Assembly: GCA_903821875.1 (NCBI GenBank)
Contig: CAIJMU010000057.1
Location: forward strand, 1 to 64,000
Reading direction: 5' to 3'
DNA from: an uncultured Spirochaetota bacterium
GTDB lineage: Bacteria; Spirochaetota; Spirochaetia; Treponematales; Rectinemataceae
Length of the DNA stretch: 64,000 nucleotides
The notes beneath the pieces were generated by a model. It was not told where the DNA came from. It was given only the letters and a program-made list of their open reading frames with translations, and searched no databases. Shown piece after piece: positions 8,065-17,820 of this stretch. The position numbers and the translations under genes are program-made. Position 1 is the first letter of the stretch, and the number at the start of each line of letters is the position of its first letter.

Positions 8065-9317
8065 GGGCTCCCCGGGATCGATCCTGGCGGAAAGCCGCTC
8101 TGCCGGAGAAGGACGATCCTGGTGCGGGCAGCCTGGGCCTCCGCTGAAAGAAGGGCCAGGTCGCGGCCCATGAGGGCCGAGCGCGCATCGAGAACCTCGG
8201 CTATCGCGGAAGCTCCGGCTTTGAAGGAAGCTTCAACTGCCGCAAGATAGGCTGCCGCGTCATCGCGGGCGTCGCGGAACCGTGCGACGCGGACTTCGGC
8301 TTGCCCGGCATCCACCGCGGCCCTCTCGGCTTCGCGCTTCTTTTCTCCCAGCTCGCTGGCGTTTCGAATGCGCGCAGCCTCGAACCCGGCCTTTGCTGCC
8401 TCCAAGGCGCCAGGGTTGTTCAGGGCGAGGGTGAGATTTCCTCCTGCAGAGATTCCGAGGGGCGGGGTCGCAAAGGGACTGAGGCTGGCAGAAAGCGAAA
8501 CTCCGGCTGTCATCGAAAATGCCGCGCCTGCCCTGTCGAGCGATGCCTGGGCAAGGGCCGCTTCAGCCGCAGCGCTCGCGGCCCAGGGGCCTGGATCAGA
8601 TGGTCCGGAGGCGGCAAGAACGAGGTCCGCGAAACCAGTTGTGGGTACAAGCTGCCTGCCGAGGAGGGCCATCACGATCCCTTCCTTACGGGCCAGATCG
8701 GAGCTGCTGTCTTCGAGCCCGATCTGGGCCGCTGAGAGCGGCTGTTTCGCGGCGAGCACGGCGATGGAGCTTCCCGCACCTGCCTTGCGATCCGATTCGG
8801 CATTCCTCACCAGCTCCTGGAAGGTTGCGACTCCCCGGGCCTCGATTTCCATGCGCCGCCGCGCCTCGACAAGGTCGAGGCAGGATTGGAGGAAGAAGGC
8901 GACCCTATCGAGTTCGGTCAGAGCCAGCCGCGCCTCTGCCCTCCTCTCTTCAGCCGTGGACAGGGCTGCCTTTGATCCGTCGGGAAAACCCAGGGATCCC
9001 GCGACCGAAACCCCGATGGAGCTGCCCTGGAGCAGTGCGGTCGCATCACCGAAGCCGTAGCTTCCACTCGCACCCGTGGCAGTCGCCGAGAGAGCCGGAG
9101 TCGAGGCAGCTGCCAGTCCCAGCCGACCCGAAAGTAGGGTCGAGGCCAACTCCGCGCGGGCCGCTGCGATCCCCGAATCACGCGAGAGGAACTCCGAAAC
9201 GAGGCTCCGTGCCGACTCCTCGGCCATGCCGCGCGTCAGCGCTGCGAAACCCAGGAAAACGCAGGCGAGGGTTCTGGCTCGCAGGGAGAAATCCGGAATT
9301 GCTCTCATGGTCATCAT
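8061..9317 (-). CDS. TolC-family outer membrane factor of the type I secretion system
   Basis: About 418 residues. It starts with a signal peptide (RTLACVFLGFAALTRGMAEE) followed by two related halves rich in long Ala/Leu/Glu helices, as in TolC-type channel-tunnel proteins (for example AAAYLAAVEASFKAGASAIAEVLDARSALM near the end). The frame extends upstream to 9476, but that part is not protein-like. ATG codons at 9317, 9314 and 9308 are the sensible starts; none has a strong ribosome site. It is first in the operon, and its stop overlaps the next ABC gene by four bases. Expected role: outer-membrane exit duct for the cargo at the end of the operon. Confidence 0.85.
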   Translation of the reverse strand: MMTMRAIPDFSLRARTLACVFLGFAALTRGMAEESARSLVSEFLSRDSGIAAARAELASTLLSGRLGLAAASTPALSATATGASGSYGFGDATALLQGSSIGVSVAGSLGFPDGSKAALSTAEERRAEARLALTELDRVAFFLQSCLDLVEARRRMEIEARGVATFQELVRNAESDRKAGAGSSIAVLAAKQPLSAAQIGLEDSSSDLARKEGIVMALLGRQLVPTTGFADLVLAASGPSDPGPWAASAAAEAALAQASLDRAGAAFSMTAGVSLSASLSPFATPPLGISAGGNLTLALNNPGALEAAKAGFEAARIRNASELGEKKREAERAAVDAGQAEVRVARFRDARDDAAAYLAAVEASFKAGASAIAEVLDARSALMGRDLALLSAEAQAARTRIVLLRQSGFPPGSIPGSP

Positions 9318-9499
9318 TTTCAGGTGTAAGCGATGCTGCCGGACCATGCAAGGCAAAAATTTGATTCCATAGGAATGCCCGCCCTCGATTGGTGGGCAGC
9401 ACCCCAGCATGGAGACGACCAGACACTCCCGGCGCGGCAGCCGGTGGTGGCGCGGGGCAGCGTGCTGTCTTGACAATTAAACGTGATGTTCCTTGAGGC

Positions 9500-9524
9500 C
9501 TGGCCCTCCTGGTGCCAGGGCCAG
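9500..9524 (-). terminator. Hairpin downstream of the MFS gene (possible terminator)
   Basis: An 8-bp perfect stem (CTGGCCCT / AGGGCCAG) with a 9-base loop lies about 40 bases after the MFS stop codon and before tolC. There is no clear T-run on the minus strand, so it may terminate weakly or protect the mRNA end. Confidence 0.45.
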
Positions 9525-9562
9525 CCAGTGCTTATGTGGCCCCGGCTCCCTCGGCTACAGGT

Positions 9563-10849
9563 CTAGGACGCCTTCTTCGCCTCGCCCTTTTTCACGCCCA
9601 GCATGAAACCGAGGGCAACGAGCATGCAGAAGGGGGCAATTAGCATGATGTTGTTGTAATTGCCATTGGTCAGCTGGATGATCAGGCCGTTGAGGTTGGG
9701 GCCGACAATGTTCGAGAGGGTCGAAAAGAGGTAGTACAGGCCCGTGAAGGTGCCGATCTTCGCCGGTACGGTGAGGTCGACGATCATCGGGAGGGAGTTG
9801 ATGTTGATGCAGGACCAGCCGAAGCCCGCGATCATGAGGAGGGCGCCGGCGATGGTGAGCATGCGAGGGCCTCCTGCTTCGAGGGGGATACCGATGAGGG
9901 GCAGTTTCGAAAGGGGCGACAGGAGGCTGGCGACGGGCAGGAAATACATTACAAAGAGCACGGCTGCCATCGTTATGAGGCCGATGGAGATCGTGGTCTT
10001 CCTCCCGATGCGGGACGCGATGATGCCCGAGGGAATGGCAAAGAGGATAAAGACCAGGGGCATGCTGGACAGGAGGGTCGCCCCGTCGCCTGCAGGAATG
10101 CCCAGGCGTTTTACTGCCCAGAGGGTGAAGAAGGCGTCTACCGCAGCGTAGCCGATAAACCAGAAAAAGATCGCCATGAAGATCCGGGGGCCGCTCTTTT
10201 CCTTGGAGGCAAAAACCTCGCGGAGGCTGGCAAGCATTTTCGGCGCAGGCTCGGAGGCTCCATCGGCTGCGCCGAGCTTCGGCTCCCTGATGAACAGGAG
10301 GACCAGGCCAGCTGAGATCACCACGAGGGCAGAGCCGAGCCAGAAGGGGAAGTTAGGATTCAACTTGTAGAGGAGGCCGCCGGTCTGAAGGGCCACGATC
10401 ATGCCGACGCCACCCATGAAGTTGACTATGCCGTTGGCCTGGGATCGCTTGTCGGAGGGAGTGAGGTCGGGCATGAGGGCCACGACGGGCGTGCGCCAGA
10501 GGGCCATGGTGAGGATCATGCTGCTGGTGCAGGCAACGAAGAGGGGGAGGAGCGCCTGCATGGGGATGAGGCCGAAGGCTAAGGCGGACAGGGGCGCTCC
10601 GACAAGGATAAAGGGCATACGCCGTCCAATCCGCGTCCTGATCCTGTCAGACCAGGCGCCGACGGGTGGCTGGATAAAGAGGGCTGCGATGTTGTCGAGG
10701 GTCATGAAAAAACCGATCAGGGCTGGGGAAAGATTGAAGCGATCGGCCAGGAATATCGGGACGAAGGCGTTGTAGACCCCCCAGAGTACGGAAACACCGA
10801 AAAAGCCGAAGCCCAGAAGAAAAATCCTGCCGTAACTGAAAGCCTTCAT
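9563..10849 (-). CDS. MFS transporter, sugar-carrier-like (GPH/SLC45 type)
   Basis: About 428 residues with 12 predicted membrane segments. The loop WSDRIRTRIGRRMPFILVG resembles the conserved 2-3 loop of glycoside and sucrose carriers (GPH/SLC45-like), so a cation-coupled sugar or glycoside permease is the best guess; substrate unknown. The start was set at ATG 10849, preceded by GGGGAG, because the 26 upstream codons are hydrophilic and overlap the previous gene. It follows the glycerophosphodiesterase gene by 25 bases, so the two are probably co-transcribed. Confidence 0.85.
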   Translation of the reverse strand: MKAFSYGRIFLLGFGFFGVSVLWGVYNAFVPIFLADRFNLSPALIGFFMTLDNIAALFIQPPVGAWSDRIRTRIGRRMPFILVGAPLSALAFGLIPMQALLPLFVACTSSMILTMALWRTPVVALMPDLTPSDKRSQANGIVNFMGGVGMIVALQTGGLLYKLNPNFPFWLGSALVVISAGLVLLFIREPKLGAADGASEPAPKMLASLREVFASKEKSGPRIFMAIFFWFIGYAAVDAFFTLWAVKRLGIPAGDGATLLSSMPLVFILFAIPSGIIASRIGRKTTISIGLITMAAVLFVMYFLPVASLLSPLSKLPLIGIPLEAGGPRMLTIAGALLMIAGFGWSCININSLPMIVDLTVPAKIGTFTGLYYLFSTLSNIVGPNLNGLIIQLTNGNYNNIMLIAPFCMLVALGFMLGVKKGEAKKAS

Positions 10850-10874
10850 GCTGCCTGCTCCCCAACGGCCTCGC

Positions 10875-11648
10875 TTAGCGGCCGATCGGCGAGTGTAAAC
10901 CCGGAGGGTCCCCTCTGGAAGCCTCATTCTGGAGCTTTCGCGCGATCCCGAGCCCGATGTCGGGACGGTCGGTGATGACCGAGTGCACTCCCGAGGCCAG
11001 GAGACGCTCGATCATCGCCGGATCGTTCACCGTCCATACAAAGACTGGCATGCCGATACGCCGCATCCTGGCCAGGAATCCCAGGAGAAGGAGCTGGTAA
11101 TTCGGGGCGACGAAGTCAGAGCGGCAGCGGCGCAGCCTGAATCCCGGGAAGAGCTCAACGAGGCGGCGGAGGATGCCCTCCTTGGGCTTGTCGAGGCCCA
11201 GGAGGAGGCCCGTAACGATGCGCGGCTCGATGCGCTTGACCGCGATGATGACCCGATCAAGGAAGGACGTCATGACAAAGCCGCCGACTTCGAGGTGCTT
11301 CATGGCCAGCGCCACAATTTCCCCCTCGTAGCCGGCTTCCTTGAGCTCGATGTCGAGGAAAATCCGTCCCCGCGCCATGGAGAAGATCTCTTCGATGGTC
11401 GGGACGGCAAAACCACGACCGGCCGCGATGGCCTGCAACTCTCCGAAGCTGAGATCGGCTATTTTCTCTCCCCCGACTGCCTCGTCATGGAAGCTCACCA
11501 GGACGCCGTCCCTGGTGCGGCGAACATCGAATTCCATGGCGTCGGCACCTATCTCGATGGCCTTCTCGAAGGCCTCGATGGTGTTCTCGAAGCTGACGAG
11601 GGCCGAGGCGCCCCTGTGCGCAATGATCGCAGCCTGCTTAAGTTCCAT
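10875..11648 (-). CDS. Glycerophosphodiester phosphodiesterase
   Basis: This 257-residue GDPD-family TIM barrel should hydrolyse glycerophosphodiesters to sn-glycerol 3-phosphate and an alcohol. The family motifs are present: AHRGAS (9-15) with SFENT, the metal-binding MEFDV, SFHDE with the second catalytic His, LDIELK, and the C-terminal VWTVNDP...GVHSVITDRPD. There is no signal peptide, so it is cytoplasmic (UgpQ-like). It probably forms an operon with the MFS carrier downstream, suggesting import and breakdown of a glycerol-containing compound (inference). Confidence 0.93.
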   Translation of the reverse strand: MELKQAAIIAHRGASALVSFENTIEAFEKAIEIGADAMEFDVRRTRDGVLVSFHDEAVGGEKIADLSFGELQAIAAGRGFAVPTIEEIFSMARGRIFLDIELKEAGYEGEIVALAMKHLEVGGFVMTSFLDRVIIAVKRIEPRIVTGLLLGLDKPKEGILRRLVELFPGFRLRRCRSDFVAPNYQLLLLGFLARMRRIGMPVFVWTVNDPAMIERLLASGVHSVITDRPDIGLGIARKLQNEASRGDPPGLHSPIGR

Positions 11649-11696
11649 GAACCCAGTATACCCTGCCCCACCGCAGGCGGCGACTCCCGGAGAGGA

Positions 11697-13667
11697 CTAG
11701 CCCAGCTCCGCCCGGCCCTGTCCCCCCACCGTGAAGGATCCAATCCCCAGGATCATGGTTTCAAGGGCGGCGAGCTGCAGAACGAGGGAGGACATCCTGG
11801 ATCCTGCCAGAGTCGATGCAGAAGCGATGACTTCGAAATGCTTTGCACGATGGCGTCCGACGGCGGCGGCGAGATCCCTGCGCTGGGCCTCGGTCGCCCT
11901 GGCGGCCAGGGTAGCGAGGCGTGAGGAGCGGTCGGAGACAAAGCCGGCAACGCGCAGGGAAAGGGCCTGGATTGAAGCCTCCACCAAGGCCAGGACAGGG
12001 ACGGAGGCGGCCAGCGACGCTATCGTGGAGAGAGCCGCCTGGACAGCCCTCGACTCCTCGAAGAGATCCTCCAGCACGGTCGGGGCGGCTTTGCCGATGC
12101 GGCGGTCAAGGCTCAGGATCGAGCGGTGGAGGAGGGATCCGAGGGCCCTCGCCCTCGCCCAGGGCTTTTCGACCTTGAACCGCGTGATCCGGATCAGGCT
12201 GTAGCCCTCGATCGCCTTCTCGATGGCCTTTGCGAGCATCCAGGGCCTCCGCCAGAGCGTAGTGGCGAGGAAGCCGAGGTAATGGTGTCCATAGGGAGAG
12301 AGGACCTGCCGGAAAAAGGAGTGGAGGAGGGCGCGGACATTAGACAATGCCGTACGCTCGCCCAGGACTCGGTCTCCTGCCTGGGAGCGACGGGGCAGAC
12401 GCTCAAGGAGTACCTGACAGCGCTCGAAATAGCGTTTGGGATCATAGATCGTCGTCAATACCTCGGCGTAGGCGCCAATGAGCTTTGAAGCCTCCATTTT
12501 AGGCACGAAATTGAGCGCGAGCCCATGGGTATTGTCGCCGCTCGACTCCGCCAGGAGCCGGCCTTCCACCTTGAGCCGACGGTGGAGCCCGGTATTCGGG
12601 AGGGCCGTGAGGAGCCCGACCATGGCGGTCGCTATGCCCGACTCCTGGATGAAGGCTATCTGCCGCGCGGCGATGTCCTCGGGGTCGGTATCAAAGCCGA
12701 CGATAAAGCCAGCCGTCACCTCGATGCCACTCTCCTGGATCTTGCGCACCGAATCGGGGAGGGAAATGCCAAGGTTTGTCCTCTTGTGCGCGGACTCGAG
12801 GGACTCCTTGACCGGTGTCTCGATGCCGACAAAGGTCATGGTGAAACCCGCCCTCACCATGAGGGAGAGGAGCTCCTCGTCCCGGGCCAGATCCACGCTG
12901 GCCTCGGTCGAGAAGGTGAAGGGCCTTCCATGGGTTTCCTGCCAGTCCACGACCTGGTCGAGGAGCAGCTTCACGGCAACCCTGTTCCCGATAAAGTTGT
13001 CGTCAACTATGAAGATCCCCCCGCGGTGGCCGAGGCTGTGGAGCGACTCGAGCTCCGCGATGAAGCGGCTGGCCGGCTTGACGCGCGGCTTCCTCCCGAA
13101 GAGCTCCACGATGTCGCAGAATTCGCAGTCATTGGGGCAGCCACGGGAGAATTGCAGGGTCATCGAGGAATAGGGCCGGCGGTCGATGAGTCCATAGCGT
13201 GGAGGCGGGGTCAGGGAGAGATCGGGCTTCAGGTCACTCGTGTAGAGATGCTTCGGATGGCCGGCCTCGAGGTCAGCGATAAAGGCCGGGAGGGTGACCT
13301 CGGCCTCGTTAAGCACGAAGTGGTCCACCCCCTCTATGCCCTGCCAGCACTGGGTCGGATAGGGCCCCCCCGCCACGATGGGCTTCCCGGCCCTCCGCAC
13401 CCGCGCGATGACGCGTTCGAGTGACTCCTTCTGGACCAGCATGGAGGAGGTGAAGACCATGTCGGCCCAGTCGAGGTCAGTCGACCGAAGGCGTATGACG
13501 TTCATGTCCACGATGCGGACTTCGTAGCGCTCTGGGAGGAGGGCAGCCACCGTAAGCAGGGAAAGTGGGGGGAAGTTGGTCTTTTTCCCCACGAAACCGA
13601 GGCTGCCCTTGAAACTCCAGAAGGTTTCGGGGAACTCCGGATATACCATCAGAATTCTGTGATACAT
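11697..13667 (-). CDS. Radical SAM protein with B12-binding-like N-terminus and DUF4070-type C-terminus
   Basis: About 656 residues. The N-terminal 150 residues form a Rossmann-like domain of the B12-binding type (MVYPEFPETFWSF...PPLSLLTVAALLP), followed by a radical SAM barrel whose CxxxCxxC cluster motif is in RGCPNDCEFCDI, then a DUF4070-like segment (FVPKM...GAYAEVLTTIYDPKRYFERC). About 200 further C-terminal residues are helical, Ala/Arg/Leu-rich and end in a hydrophobic run. The start was placed at ATG 13667, which has GGAGG five bases upstream. The reaction is unknown; relatives are annotated only by domain. It stands alone between the GDPD and helicase genes. Confidence 0.88.
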   Translation of the reverse strand: MYHRILMVYPEFPETFWSFKGSLGFVGKKTNFPPLSLLTVAALLPERYEVRIVDMNVIRLRSTDLDWADMVFTSSMLVQKESLERVIARVRRAGKPIVAGGPYPTQCWQGIEGVDHFVLNEAEVTLPAFIADLEAGHPKHLYTSDLKPDLSLTPPPRYGLIDRRPYSSMTLQFSRGCPNDCEFCDIVELFGRKPRVKPASRFIAELESLHSLGHRGGIFIVDDNFIGNRVAVKLLLDQVVDWQETHGRPFTFSTEASVDLARDEELLSLMVRAGFTMTFVGIETPVKESLESAHKRTNLGISLPDSVRKIQESGIEVTAGFIVGFDTDPEDIAARQIAFIQESGIATAMVGLLTALPNTGLHRRLKVEGRLLAESSGDNTHGLALNFVPKMEASKLIGAYAEVLTTIYDPKRYFERCQVLLERLPRRSQAGDRVLGERTALSNVRALLHSFFRQVLSPYGHHYLGFLATTLWRRPWMLAKAIEKAIEGYSLIRITRFKVEKPWARARALGSLLHRSILSLDRRIGKAAPTVLEDLFEESRAVQAALSTIASLAASVPVLALVEASIQALSLRVAGFVSDRSSRLATLAARATEAQRRDLAAAVGRHRAKHFEVIASASTLAGSRMSSLVLQLAALETMILGIGSFTVGGQGRAELG

Positions 13668-13748
13668 GGCTACCTCCCACACGAAGCGACATCATTGATT
13701 GGACACGGTGGGGGGCTGATAGGTTTCATGGAAACGGGGACGCGCCGT

Positions 13749-14933
13749 TCAGGCCCTGGGCAGCCTCCGCCCGATGCGTTTTTCAATGAGGCGGAGCTGG
13801 CCCTCCTCCTCGGGGCAGATGAGGGTGATGGCAAGGCCCGGAGCGCCGGCGCGGCCTGTCCGGCCGACGCGGTGGACATAGTCCAGGGGCTGCCGGGGAA
13901 GTTCATAATTAATAACACAGGGCAGTCCCCCGATGTCGAGGCCCCGGGAGGCGAGGTCGCTGGCCACGAGGACGCGGACCTGCCCGCCCCTGAACTCGGA
14001 GAGGGCCTCGGTGCGAGAGGCCTGGCTCAGGTCGCCGTGGAAGGCGATGGCGGAGATGCCGTTGTTCACGAGCTTCCTCGTGACATTGTCCGCACGCCGG
14101 TTGGAGGAGGCGAAGACCAGGATGCGGTCTGACTCCGGCATCCCCTCTATCAGGCTCCGGAGGAAGGGGCCCTTTGTGTCGGCGGGGAGGACGTGGAGCA
14201 TCTCGGTGAGGCCTGCTTCCGGAACCCCCTCGCGGAGGGGCAGGCCCTCGACGGCAATGCGAAGTGGGGGGCCTGACTCGGAGCGGAGTTCACTCGCGGC
14301 GATCGCCTCGACTTCCTGGCCGATGGTGGCTGAAAAAAGGAGGGTCTGGCGTTCCTTCGGGAGGAGGGCCAGGATGGCGGCAAGCTCATCGCGGAAACCC
14401 AGGGACAGGATGCGATCGGCCTCGTCGAGCACGAGGTAGCCGACCCGGGAGAGCCTGGCTGCGTTGCGCGAGGCCAGGTCGAGGAGCCTTCCCGGGGTCG
14501 CGACCAGGACGTCAGCCCCGCCGCGGAGGGCAAGCATGTCGGGATTGACCGAGCCTCCGCCGTGGACAACGCGGATAACGACAGGCCAGGCCGCGCCGTG
14601 GGCCAGGGCCTTGAACACGGCGCCGACCTGGACGGCGAGTTCGCGGGTAGGAACAATTATGAGGGCTTTGACCAGGCCATCCCGGCCGGCACCGTGGCTG
14701 GCAGCGCGGCCGAGCCCCTCGAGGATGGGTAGGGCAAAGGCGAGGGTCTTCCCGGAGCCCGTGGCTGCGCTCACGCAGAGGTCCTGGCCAGCGAGGGCGG
14801 CCGGGATGACCGCGGCCTGGACGGGGAAGGGAGTCAGGCAGCCAGATTCCAGCAGGGCCTTCTGGAGCCAGGGCGAGAGCTCGAGTCCAGCGAAAGCGGG
14901 AGGGAGGGAGCCTTCGTAGGGCGTCACGGTCAT
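13749..14933 (-). CDS. DEAD-box ATP-dependent RNA helicase (RhlE-like)
   Basis: This 394-residue two-domain RNA helicase core shows the Q motif (GCLTPFPVQ), motif I (AATGSGKT), Ia (PTRELA), Ib (TPGRL), II (DEAD within VLDEADRI), III (SAT), IV-V (VFASS, SDLASRGLDI) and VI (HRVGRTGRAG). It ends directly after the core (RLIEKRIGRRLPRA), without the basic tail of many RhlE proteins. Its ATG overlaps the stop of the upstream peptidase gene by four bases. Expected role: RNA remodelling in ribosome assembly or decay. Confidence 0.95.
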   Translation of the reverse strand: MTVTPYEGSLPPAFAGLELSPWLQKALLESGCLTPFPVQAAVIPAALAGQDLCVSAATGSGKTLAFALPILEGLGRAASHGAGRDGLVKALIIVPTRELAVQVGAVFKALAHGAAWPVVIRVVHGGGSVNPDMLALRGGADVLVATPGRLLDLASRNAARLSRVGYLVLDEADRILSLGFRDELAAILALLPKERQTLLFSATIGQEVEAIAASELRSESGPPLRIAVEGLPLREGVPEAGLTEMLHVLPADTKGPFLRSLIEGMPESDRILVFASSNRRADNVTRKLVNNGISAIAFHGDLSQASRTEALSEFRGGQVRVLVASDLASRGLDIGGLPCVINYELPRQPLDYVHRVGRTGRAGAPGLAITLICPEEEGQLRLIEKRIGRRLPRA

Positions 14934-16903
14934 GAGGTCAGCCCTGCAGTGGCCACGAGATGCGCGAAGCGACCTACCTTGGCTCGGAGGATTTCCACGC
15001 TGCCTCTCCAGAAATCCGGCCGGGAAAGATCCACGCCCAGGTGCCTCTGGGCCAGGTCCTCGACCTCCATGCGGCCGGTGTCGCGGAGGAGGGCCGCGTA
15101 GGCCGCGTGGAAGCCCGCGCCGAGGGCCTGCCGCCGCGCGTAGACCCCCAGGCTGAAGAGATAGCCGAAGGTATAGGGAAAATTGTAGAAACTCACTCCG
15201 GTCTTGTAGAAATGCAGCTTGGACATCCAGAAATGCTCATCATAATTGCGAAGGGAATCCCCGTAGTACTCCTCCCAGGTGGAACGCATGAGTTCGCCCA
15301 GGGCCTCTGCGCCGAGGGGCTTTTCCGCGCGCAGCCCATAGAGGCGCTGCTCGAAGGCAAGGCGCGCAGGGATGTTGACAAGGAAGGTGGCGGCATCCTG
15401 GGCATCCGACCAGGCCAGGGAGAGCCTGGTTGCCGGATCGGCAGCCTGGTTCTCGAGGTAGTCGCCAAGGGCGGTTTCCGCGAAGGTGGAGGCAGTCTCC
15501 GCAAGGGTCATCGGATAGTGCGTTTCTGGCAGGGGTAGTCCGGCGAGGAGCGTGCCATGGTAGGCGTGGCCGAGTTCATGCGCCAGGGTGGAGACGTCCG
15601 CGAGGGAGCCCCTGTAGGTCTGGAACACATAGGCCCTCCGCGAGCCGGCGAAGCGCGTGCAATAGGCTCCTGGGCGCTTGGTGGAAAGCACCCTCGCCTC
15701 GATGCGTCGCGTGTCGCGCATCTCGAGGACGAAGTCGCCCATGGCGGGGTCGATCGCCGCGTAGGCTCCCCGCACGAGTTCGAGGCCCTCTGCAAAAGAA
15801 TATTCTGCATTGCGCGCTTCTGCGCCAGCCTTCCCCCCTGCGACGGGGCAGGGGGCAAGGATGTCCCAGCAGGCCAGGCGCGGAACGCCCATGAGCCGGG
15901 CCTGGAGGCGCAGCGCCTCTCGGCCGAGTTCGCGTGACTCGTCGACCACGGCCATCATCGCGTCGAAGGTCCTCCTGGCCATGCGGTTCTGCGCGAGGGC
16001 GGGGTCGAGGAAGTGGAGGGGGGCCGTGGCGGAGCGGAGTTCGTACTCGGCAAGGCGCCAGCCTGCCAGGGAGTTGAGGATGGCGGCGAGGCTCTCCCTG
16101 TGGAGGCTGAAGGTCTGGGCCTGGGCCTCGTAGCCGGCCTGGCGCAGGGCCGGATCGGGGTCCCGCCACAGCGAGGCTGCCTCGGCAAGGCCGATCCGCC
16201 GTTCGCCTGCGGGCAAGGAGCCTTCGGTTCCGGCAAGCGGGGGCGGCCGGAGGAGGCAGGTCGCCGTGCCGGTAATGGAGTCGTAGAGCGTGCCCCAGGC
16301 CTGGAAACCATCGGTAGACAGTGTTGTAACGGTATTTTCCACAGCCAGGGGAAGGAGACGGTCGCGGTATTTCCGCCCCTGGCCCACGAGGAAGGCGTGG
16401 GGCCTTCCCTCGGGGCCTTCGAGCACGGCGGCCGTGAAGGCCTCCGAAGCCAGCGCCAAGAGGAGGTCGAGGGCGGCCCTCGACTTTTCAAGCCGGGCGG
16501 ACAGGGAGGCGAGGATGCCGCGGAACTGGCGCGCCTCCGCGTCCGTCCCGTCGATGGATGAGACACAATTGGTATAGACTGAAAGGTCTGACAGGAGGGT
16601 CGAGGCTTCGAGGCCGAAACCGAGGCTCCTGAAGCAGGCATCGAGGGCTGCGGCGTCGGCCTCTGGTTCGAGGGCGGCTGCCCTGGCGAGGGAGGGCTCG
16701 AGGGAGGACCCGAGGGCTTCAAGAAGGGTGGCGAGTTCCCTGACACGGGCGAGGCCGGCGACAAAGCGCCCACCCTCGAAGCTGTCGAACTCGGTTCTGA
16801 GGTCCCAGGCTGCCTGATCGTGCGTCATGGCCCACGGTAGCACGGCAGCGGGGAGCGCAGGGAGGGGCAAGGCTGTGGAGGTGGGGCCCGTCAGGGTCAG
16901 CAT
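14930..16903 (-). CDS. M3-family oligoendopeptidase (PepF-like)
   Basis: This 657-residue zinc metallopeptidase of family M3 has the HExxH site in STLAHELGHAYHG, with the downstream Glu ligand expected in the ETASTFAE segment, and the C-terminal substrate pocket typical of PepF (YNFPYTFGYLFSLGVYARR). It probably degrades short cytoplasmic peptides. ATG 16903 has AAGGA 8 bases upstream. An alternative start at ATG 16828 (MTHDQAAW) would match usual family length better but has no ribosome site. It is coupled to the helicase gene downstream. Confidence 0.93.
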   Translation of the reverse strand: MLTLTGPTSTALPLPALPAAVLPWAMTHDQAAWDLRTEFDSFEGGRFVAGLARVRELATLLEALGSSLEPSLARAAALEPEADAAALDACFRSLGFGLEASTLLSDLSVYTNCVSSIDGTDAEARQFRGILASLSARLEKSRAALDLLLALASEAFTAAVLEGPEGRPHAFLVGQGRKYRDRLLPLAVENTVTTLSTDGFQAWGTLYDSITGTATCLLRPPPLAGTEGSLPAGERRIGLAEAASLWRDPDPALRQAGYEAQAQTFSLHRESLAAILNSLAGWRLAEYELRSATAPLHFLDPALAQNRMARRTFDAMMAVVDESRELGREALRLQARLMGVPRLACWDILAPCPVAGGKAGAEARNAEYSFAEGLELVRGAYAAIDPAMGDFVLEMRDTRRIEARVLSTKRPGAYCTRFAGSRRAYVFQTYRGSLADVSTLAHELGHAYHGTLLAGLPLPETHYPMTLAETASTFAETALGDYLENQAADPATRLSLAWSDAQDAATFLVNIPARLAFEQRLYGLRAEKPLGAEALGELMRSTWEEYYGDSLRNYDEHFWMSKLHFYKTGVSFYNFPYTFGYLFSLGVYARRQALGAGFHAAYAALLRDTGRMEVEDLAQRHLGVDLSRPDFWRGSVEILRAKVGRFAHLVATAGLTS

Positions 16904-16960
16904 GCGTCCATCCTTGGAATGGCAGGGCCTGGAAGGATGTCAGGCAGAAGATATGCCGCC

Positions 16961-17377
16961 CTAACGTCCGTCGAGGAGGCGGTCGACCAGCGCGATGGGC
17001 CACTTGAAGGTCAGGGCAGAAGCGGCGACACCGAGGAGATCGAAGGCTGCATCCCTCAGATCGAAGGAGCGGTTGATGGCAAAGAGCTGGGCTGTCTCGG
17101 TGCCGAGGGCCATGGCAGTACCGATGATGAAAAGGAGGGGCACACGGGTTGCGAGGCTCCTCCAGTCATAGAGGAGGACCAGGGACCAGAGCCAGAACAT
17201 CGCGAAGTGGACGGCCTTGTCGACATTGGGCACATCGACGTGCGGGATGTCCTTCCCAGGCAACAGGAGGAGGGCGAGAACGACAGCGGTCATTGTCACG
17301 CTGGCGATGCGGAAGCGCCTGATGAAGTGCGGGACCCTTCCCCCCATGGCCTGGCCCACCGATCCCTCACCTCTCAC
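16961..17377 (-). CDS. VanZ-like small membrane protein
   Basis: About 138 residues with four membrane helices and the VanZ-like pattern DKAVHFAMFWLWSLVL ... ALGTETAQLF ... SFDLRDAAFDLLGVA. VanZ-like domains are widespread; biochemical function is unclear. The longest start is GTG 17377, overlapping the stop of the cNMP-binding gene; GTG 17359 or ATG 17347 are equally possible, and the GAGG at the gene start suits GTG 17359. Probably co-transcribed with the gene upstream. Confidence 0.75.
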   Translation of the reverse strand: MRGEGSVGQAMGGRVPHFIRRFRIASVTMTAVVLALLLLPGKDIPHVDVPNVDKAVHFAMFWLWSLVLLYDWRSLATRVPLLFIIGTAMALGTETAQLFAINRSFDLRDAAFDLLGVAASALTFKWPIALVDRLLDGR

Positions 17378-17820
17378 GGGCAGTCCGGTTCGGAGTTCCC
17401 CACCGCCAGCTCGTTCATCCTCCGGAGGCGGCGGGAAAGGTCGCGGGCGAGGTTCATGACCGTGATCGCGAAGGCCCTGATGTCCTCGTGGGAGAGGTGA
17501 TGCAGGGCGCGGTTCGAGAGCGTGGCAACCCTGACCGGGCAGAGGGCCCTGATCGTGGCCGTGGCCGGCATGACGTCGAGGATCTCCATCTCTCCGAAGG
17601 TCTCGCCCTCCCCTATCTCGACGATCTTCGTCGTACCTTTGATCACCGCAACCCTTCCTTCAAGGATGAAGTGGATACGGTCATTGTCCCGGCCCTCGAT
17701 TTCGATGTCGGTGCCCACGGGATAGGATTCGAAAACGAGATACTGCCGAATGGCCTCGATCTGCTCGGGCAGGAGCCCGCCAAAGAGCGAATATTTCTGA
17801 AGGGACTCAATGTCGACCAT
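17374..17820 (-). CDS. Cyclic nucleotide-binding domain protein (CRP-like sensor, no DNA-binding domain)
   Basis: 148 residues comprising a single cNMP-binding beta-roll (residues 5-120: LFGGLLPEQIEAI ... GTDIEIEGRDNDRIHFILEGRVAVIKG ... GETFGEMEIL) and a short C-terminal helix (AITVMNLARDLSRRLRRMNELA). No helix-turn-helix follows, so it would act as a stand-alone sensor or protein partner. The phosphate-binding cassette reads GETFGEMEI...ATATIRA rather than the usual ...R(S/T)A, so the ligand is uncertain. The start at ATG 17820 has CGGAGG just upstream; the longer frame to 18654 only shadows the photolyase gene. Confidence 0.85.
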   Translation of the reverse strand: MVDIESLQKYSLFGGLLPEQIEAIRQYLVFESYPVGTDIEIEGRDNDRIHFILEGRVAVIKGTTKIVEIGEGETFGEMEILDVMPATATIRALCPVRVATLSNRALHHLSHEDIRAFAITVMNLARDLSRRLRRMNELAVGNSEPDCP